Shown here piece by piece: positions 24,379-28,067 of a stretch of 28,067 nucleotides of DNA. Origin of the DNA: Rhodospirillaceae bacterium. Lineage in GTDB: Bacteria; Pseudomonadota; Alphaproteobacteria; UBA8366; GCA-2717185. Where the stretch lies: assembly GCA_002717185.1 (NCBI GenBank), contig PBDC01000057.1, positions 6,909 through 34,975 of the forward strand, given 5' to 3'. The position numbers and the translations under genes are program-made. A model generated the notes under the pieces. It made no database searches. It saw only the letters and a program-made list of their open reading frames with translations, and was not told the origin of the DNA. The first letter of the stretch is position 1, and the number at the start of each line of letters is the position of its first letter.

Positions 24379-25419
24379 GTGCAGATGAATAAACGCGAGA
24401 TTGGGCGAACCGGGCTCAAGGTGACTGAGCTAGGTTTCGGTGGAGTTGGACTAGGACAACGTGTTTGCGCGATTAGCGAGGCTGAGGCTGAGGCAACCCT
24501 TTTTGCCGCGCTCGATGCGGGTGTCGGCTATTTCGACACCTCACCCTGGTACGGCCATTGTTTAAGCGAACACCGCACCGGGCACGTTCTGCGTCAGCAG
24601 TCCCGAGACAACTATGTGCTCTCGACTAAGGTTGGCCGCCTCTTTTTTCGGCCGCAAGACCCTGACCAATTCAAGACCGCGGTCTGGGTTGATGGGCTCC
24701 CGTTCGACTATTGTTTCGACTACACGGCTGAAGGCATTCGCCGTTCCTACGAAGATAGCCTGCACCGGCTCGGGGGTAACAGGATCGATATGCTTTTTGT
24801 GCACGATCTCGATGCACGACTGGATGGGGGCGATGCGAACGGTTTGGAGATCGGCGGCGTTGCCGGCGCGATAGAACAACTTGACAAGGGGGGCGGATGG
24901 CAGGAATTGGCCGATTTACGCACGCGCGGCGAGATTAAAGCGATCGGCTTCGGCATCAATTACACGGGCTTGATACCGCGTTTTCTGGAGCGCTTCGAAC
25001 CAGACATGTTCCTGATTGCGATGCCTTATACTTTGATGGATCAAGATGCCCTGGATGTAGAACTGCAGATCTGTGCCGAGAAGGGGATCAGCGCGGTCAT
25101 TGGTTCGGTTTTTTCCTCTGGTATTACCGCGACGGGTGTAGGTGATGGCGCGGTCTATGGCTATAGGCAACCACCTGACGCGGTTGTTACAAAACTTAAG
25201 GGGATCGAGACTGTCTGCTCCCGCCACGGTGTGCAGATGCGCGCGGCTGCTTTGCAGTTTCCACTGTTTCACCCTGTGGTCTCGTCGATTGTCCCGGGTG
25301 CAATGGCAGCGAAGCATGTGATCGAGAACGCTGCCCTTATAAATCAACCGATACCGTCTGATTTCTGGGCCGAGCTGAAGGCTGAGGGCCTGATGCGGCC
25401 CAACGCACCAACAGGTTGA
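24379..25419 (+). CDS. Aldo/keto reductase, D-threo-aldose 1-dehydrogenase-like
   Basis: A 346-aa (beta/alpha)8 NAD(P)-dependent oxidoreductase. The catalytic tetrad is visible: Asp53 and Tyr58 (YFDTSPWYGHCLSE), Lys84 (LSTKVGR), His142 (LFVHDLD). REIGRTGLKVTELGFGGVGLG and the long insert after LSTKVGRLF match L-fucose/D-arabinose dehydrogenases (aldose to aldonolactone) and the related pyridoxal 4-dehydrogenase. The next gene is a lactonase, which suits a lactone product. The start may be GTG 24379 (GGGGAAG 8 bases upstream) or ATG 24385; I give the former, but the two-residue difference is unresolved. It heads the operon with the SMP-30 and EamA genes. Confidence 0.88.
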   Translation: MQMNKREIGRTGLKVTELGFGGVGLGQRVCAISEAEAEATLFAALDAGVGYFDTSPWYGHCLSEHRTGHVLRQQSRDNYVLSTKVGRLFFRPQDPDQFKTAVWVDGLPFDYCFDYTAEGIRRSYEDSLHRLGGNRIDMLFVHDLDARLDGGDANGLEIGGVAGAIEQLDKGGGWQELADLRTRGEIKAIGFGINYTGLIPRFLERFEPDMFLIAMPYTLMDQDALDVELQICAEKGISAVIGSVFSSGITATGVGDGAVYGYRQPPDAVVTKLKGIETVCSRHGVQMRAAALQFPLFHPVVSSIVPGAMAAKHVIENAALINQPIPSDFWAELKAEGLMRPNAPTG

Positions 25420-25436
25420 GCCAAGGAGAAAATTTG

Positions 25437-26411
25437 ATGATCGACTGCACAATTGAAATTGATGGGTTAAATTTCTTCGGGCGTGATCTTTCTAGGCCGG
25501 AATGCGTTTTGTGCCTAGAATCTGGTGATACTTTTGTCTCCAACTGGGACGGCGGTGTGACACGCATCGGGCCAGACGGGAGCCCTACACATATCCTGGC
25601 AACCGGGACGCCGCATCCGATCGGCGTCAATGGTTTCGCGATCACACCGGAGGGTGATTTTTTGTTGGCGGACCTGAACCCCAAGGGCGGCGGTGTTTGG
25701 CGGCTACGGACGGACGGGTCCGCGGAGCCTTTCCTGTTGGATATCGACGGTCAGCGCATCCCGCCGACTAATTTCGTTGGCGTTGACCGGGCTGGGCGTG
25801 TCTGGGTCTCTGTCAGCACCTCGCACGAGCCGCGCGACGAGGCCTACCGTAAGGATGTGGCTGACGGTTTCATCATTATGGTAGATAAGGGGGAAGCACG
25901 TGTGGTTGCCGAAGAGATCGGCTACACCAACGAGGCGATCGTCGATCCGTCTGGCGAATGGTTGGCGGTGAACGAGACGTTTGGGCGATGCACCAGCCGC
26001 TACCGCATCGGTGCTGATGGTGCGTTTGGCCCGCGTGAGACGGTTACAGAATTCGGTGCTGGTGTCTATCCGGACGGACTTGCCTATGACGAAGCGGGGG
26101 GCATTTGGATGACCAGCGTTGTATCGAACCGCCTTATCCATGTGGCTCCAAATGGTGATCAAACAGTCGTCTACGAGGATTGCGACCAAGACGCGCTGAA
26201 GACAGTCGAAAAGGCTTACCTTGCGGGTGAGCTTGGCCGATTGCACCTAGATTCCGTGGTCTCAAAGGTGGCCAAGAGCATTTCTTCGGTTGCTTTTGGG
26301 GGACCGGACCGTAAGACGGTCTATATGGGTAATCTGCTGGACGACAGGATTTACAGTTTCCGTAGCCCGGTGGTCGGAGCGGCACCCTCGCATTGGCGAG
26401 TTCGGCTCTGA
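25437..26411 (+). CDS. SMP-30/gluconolactonase/LRE family protein
   Basis: A 324-aa six-bladed beta-propeller, probably a lactonase. The metal ligands are recognisable by pattern: Glu22 (SRPECV), an Asn in IGYTNEAIVDPSGEWLAV, and an Asp in YPDGLAYDEAGGIWM. Repeated DxxGxxWV-like blade motifs (VGVDRAGRVWVSVS) support the propeller. A TTG at 25416 would overlap the reductase gene, but ATG 25437 has AAGGAG (25423-25428) 8 bases upstream and is preferred. It would hydrolyse the lactone from the aldo/keto reductase. Sugar acid lactones are the usual substrates; 4-pyridoxolactone is a less likely option. Confidence 0.87.
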   Translation: MIDCTIEIDGLNFFGRDLSRPECVLCLESGDTFVSNWDGGVTRIGPDGSPTHILATGTPHPIGVNGFAITPEGDFLLADLNPKGGGVWRLRTDGSAEPFLLDIDGQRIPPTNFVGVDRAGRVWVSVSTSHEPRDEAYRKDVADGFIIMVDKGEARVVAEEIGYTNEAIVDPSGEWLAVNETFGRCTSRYRIGADGAFGPRETVTEFGAGVYPDGLAYDEAGGIWMTSVVSNRLIHVAPNGDQTVVYEDCDQDALKTVEKAYLAGELGRLHLDSVVSKVAKSISSVAFGGPDRKTVYMGNLLDDRIYSFRSPVVGAAPSHWRVRL

Positions 26412-26424
26412 TCGCCTCGCCCCC

Positions 26425-27300
26425 ATGATGGGGTTGGACATTTCAACCCTGCAAGCCCTCGGCGCAGCCTTTTTCTTTGGCACCGGTTTGGTGCTGACCA
26501 ATATCGGATTTCGCTGGACCGGGGCCCTGCAGGGCGGAATGGTCAGCATATCGACGACCGCGATTCTATTTTTGGTATTGTCGCCATTCGTGGTTGATTG
26601 GCAACGGTGGGATGCGACAGGCGCGATGATATTTGCTGCCATCGGCCTGTTCTACCCGGCGATCGTGAACCTGCTGACCTTTGAAGGGAACCAGCGGGTC
26701 GGACCCAGTATAACCGGCGCTGTGGGCAATATGACGCCGCTCTTCGCGGTGCTGGCGGCTATCGCCTTTCTGGGTGAGGCGCCGGGCCTGGTCCAAGTAA
26801 TTGCGATAGCCGTGATTTTGATCGGCGTTAGCCTAATGACTATTTCGCGCGGTCGGGGTGCCGCCGCTGGATGGGCGCTGGTCGCCATGCTGTTTCCGTT
26901 GGTGGCCGCGGTAATCCGAGGCTTGGCCCAGCCCTTTGTCAAGGTAGGTCTTGAATTCTGGGCCAGTCCCTTCGCGGCGATCACTATTAGTTATATCGTT
27001 TCTGCGCTGTTGCTATTTACCGTTTGCAGCGTTTCGACAGCAAAACCCCTGAAGGGGCTCGAACGCCGCGGAATCGCCTGGTTCGTGTTGGTTGGTCTGT
27101 GCCATTCGGCCGCCAATTTACTATTCTATCGAGCACTGGTGGATGCGTCGGTCACGGTGGTGGCACCGCTGGTCGCTAGCTATCCGATCGCGACCCTAAT
27201 CCTAAGCCGCCTGCTCATCCGCGGCACACAGATCCCCTGGAGCGTTGTACTGGGCGTTGTGGTCACAGTTGGGGGCGTGGTTCTTCTTCTGGTTGGCTGA
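26425..27300 (+). CDS. EamA/DMT family transporter, 10 transmembrane segments
   Basis: A 291-aa integral membrane protein with two EamA repeats. Hydrophobic helices begin at about LQALGAAFFFGTGLVLT and continue with ILFLVLSPFV, MIFAAIGLFYPAIVNLL, the PLFAVLAAIAFLGEAPGLVQ segment typical of the end of each repeat, VIAIAVILIGVSLM, then five more to GVVVTVGGVVLLLVG. The LSRLLIRGTQIPWSVVLGV segment near the end mirrors the FLGE segment of repeat one. The frame is open from 26290 inside the lactonase gene, but ATG 26425 (or 26428) fits the family length and starts 13 bases past that stop. It probably moves a metabolite or sugar-acid across the inner membrane; direction is unknown. Confidence 0.9.
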   Translation: MMGLDISTLQALGAAFFFGTGLVLTNIGFRWTGALQGGMVSISTTAILFLVLSPFVVDWQRWDATGAMIFAAIGLFYPAIVNLLTFEGNQRVGPSITGAVGNMTPLFAVLAAIAFLGEAPGLVQVIAIAVILIGVSLMTISRGRGAAAGWALVAMLFPLVAAVIRGLAQPFVKVGLEFWASPFAAITISYIVSALLLFTVCSVSTAKPLKGLERRGIAWFVLVGLCHSAANLLFYRALVDASVTVVAPLVASYPIATLILSRLLIRGTQIPWSVVLGVVVTVGGVVLLLVG

Positions 27301-27319
27301 TTCCACTATTTAGCAAGGG

Positions 27320-27514
27320 ATGATTCGTGCCTTTTTTTTGAACTCTTTAGCGGCCGTCATTGCGACAGCTTTTGCCCGTTATCAATGGAACCGTTTTCGT
27401 CATGCAACTTTGCCACTGAGCGATTGGATGCTGGCGGATATCGGTGTTAATCGAACCGAACTTTACAAAGCTTCGACAGCCGAGGAGTACATTTCCAGAA
27501 ATGGGGCGTGGTAG
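27320..27514 (+). CDS. DUF1127 family small protein
   Basis: A 64-aa protein with the YjiS-like DUF1127 core: RYQWNRFRHATLPLSDWMLADIGVNRTELYKA (the L.D..L.DIG..R pattern is split over residues 20-51). Such proteins are common in alphaproteobacteria. Some affect phosphate, carbon or sRNA-linked responses, but most are unstudied. AAGGG abuts the ATG directly, so the start is poorly supported by a ribosome-binding site; a TTG at 27338 is an alternative. The stop lies in the loop of an 8-bp hairpin. It follows the EamA gene by 19 bp and may belong to that operon. Confidence 0.82.
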   Translation: MIRAFFLNSLAAVIATAFARYQWNRFRHATLPLSDWMLADIGVNRTELYKASTAEEYISRNGAW

Positions 27515-27524
27515 AGCCACGCCC
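27504..27524. terminator. Perfect 8-bp hairpin overlapping the DUF1127 stop
   Basis: GGGCGTGG (27504-27511), loop TAGAG, CCACGCCC (27517-27524). The DUF1127 stop TAG is in the loop. It ends the plus-strand operon and faces the minus-strand HGGxSTG remnant. There is no T run, so the terminator reading is likely but unproven. Confidence 0.45.
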
Positions 27525-27558
27525 TAATGCACCTGCAGTTCCGAACTCAAGGCAACGC

Positions 27559-27906
27559 CTAACGTTCGCTTCGTTTCCGGGTCGACTCGCGTTGCCCCGT
27601 GAGTTCCACATCCAAGGTCTGATCGCGCCACCAGCGCAGCAGGTCTGCCCGTTCCTTCCTTTGCGATGGCGTCATAGGAACTTTGCGTTGCCGGGAAGGC
27701 TTGATCCAATCCGCTTTCCACTCGGCCCACCACCGGTAGGCCGCCCAGCGGCGCTTCTGGGCGTCGCTGATGCGCTTCTTTCCTTCCGGGGTGCGTGGGC
27801 CCGTCGAAAGGCCACCGTGACGACGACAACGCGTCCTACCAGGTACAATAGGCGCCTAGCATGGCTTTCCGGTGGATCGAGCGTGGGTACCACAAATTCG
27901 TTTCAT
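27559..27906 (-). pseudogene. HGGxSTG domain protein gene interrupted by an in-frame amber codon
   Basis: Read from ATG 27906, the minus strand gives MKRICGTHARSTGKPC, a TAG at codon 17 (27858-27856), then APIVPGRTRCRRHGG followed by LSTGPRTPEGKKRISDAQKR and continues to TAG at 27559 (116 codons with stop). The zinc-ribbon-like pattern CG...GxPC.AP...G..RC..HGG.STGP.TPEG is that of HGGxSTG proteins, small and often phage- or mobile-element-linked. TAG differs by one base from CAG, and Gln or Lys usually stands between PC and AP. The frame downstream is intact for 98 codons, so the break is a single nonsense change, or a sequencing error. A long plus-strand frame over the same bases (27508-27912) is its antisense shadow. 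Confidence 0.68.
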
Positions 27907-28067
27907 CCTTAAGACCCCATGACGACGCGCGCGCGTAATGCTGCCGGCAGTATACCGTGGAAACACGTTCCCGCGGGGACACGGATTAGCAATCCGCTAC
28001 GTTACCATTACAATACGGGATGGCGTGGGCCTATGGAGGGGCAGGTTTTCGAGTTTGATGATTATTA
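27907..28067. other. Terminal non-coding segment
   Basis: No gene is supported. It contains a tRNA-like fold on the minus strand (see findings). A plus-strand ATG at 28033 opens MEGQVFEFDDY into the window edge; it lacks a ribosome-binding site and is too short to name. Confidence 0.4.

Noticed and set aside
26290..26424. Upstream ATG giving a 336-residue EamA protein
   Set aside because: The extra 45 residues lie within the lactonase coding sequence and do not match the transporter family.
27508..27912. 134-residue plus-strand frame at the 3' end
   Set aside because: It is antisense to the HGGxSTG remnant, which has a clear family pattern.
28033..28067. Plus-strand ATG running off the window edge
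   Set aside because: Only 11 codons visible and no ribosome-binding site.
1..28067. CRISPR arrays, rRNA genes, intact insertion sequences, toxin-antitoxin pairs
   Set aside because: No regularly spaced repeats, rRNA segments, transposase motifs or paired small toxin genes were seen.

Overview
The window looks like chromosomal DNA of an alphaproteobacterium, probably Rhodospirillales-like. This rests on gene content: an alphaproteobacterial CobC-type decarboxylase, a soxBDAG sarcosine oxidase operon, a small DUF1127 protein, a short DksA/TraR finger protein and an HGGxSTG-type gene. G+C is moderately high by eye. The genus cannot be named from this alone. Nearly all the window is packed with small-molecule catabolic genes in short operons that switch strand often. 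I see no rRNA, confident tRNA, CRISPR array, intact insertion sequence or prophage.

Layout. 1-861: 3' part of ppk (polyphosphate kinase), convergent with cobC (877-1869, minus). 1971-3481: a plus-strand pair, DUF1028 protein and alpha/beta hydrolase. 3482-4068: a gene-free convergent gap. 4069-8321: minus-strand operon for a carboxymuconolactone-decarboxylase-like protein, then hydantoinase/oxoprolinase subunits A and B. 8453-8791: DksA-like protein. 9028-14040: a five-gene minus-strand operon (DUF4286 protein, acyl-CoA ligase, enoyl-CoA hydratase, SDR, acyl-CoA dehydrogenase) that reads as a CoA-dependent beta-oxidation-type route for an unknown acid. 14131-17414: a divergent type II dehydroquinase homologue, a decayed GntR/UTRA fragment, a GFA-family zinc protein, and a CitE-like lyase followed 3 bp later by a DUF1116 (AllG-like) protein. 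17411-18334: quinone-reductase-like MDR, convergent with the DUF1116 gene and sharing a CTAG stop. 18485-23607: soxBDAG, tightly overlapped. 23608-24378: gene-free. 24379-27514: aldo/keto reductase, SMP-30 lactonase, EamA transporter and a DUF1127 protein. 27559-27906 (minus): an HGGxSTG gene broken by one in-frame amber codon.

How the genes may work together. The most coherent reading is a heterotroph using small nitrogenous and carboxylic acids. An ATP-dependent hydantoinase (as in creatinine/N-methylhydantoin breakdown) could feed N-carbamoyl amino acids. Sarcosine oxidase makes glycine and methylene-tetrahydrofolate or formaldehyde, and a GFA-family protein lies between them. The AllG-like protein belongs to a family tied to carbamoyl transfer (oxamate carbamoyltransferase) but lacks AllF and AllH here. 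The most unusual parts are the CitE-like/DUF1116 pair, the active-site-altered dehydroquinase homologue beside it, and the amber-interrupted HGGxSTG gene. The link between operons is inference; each operon stands on its own sequence evidence.
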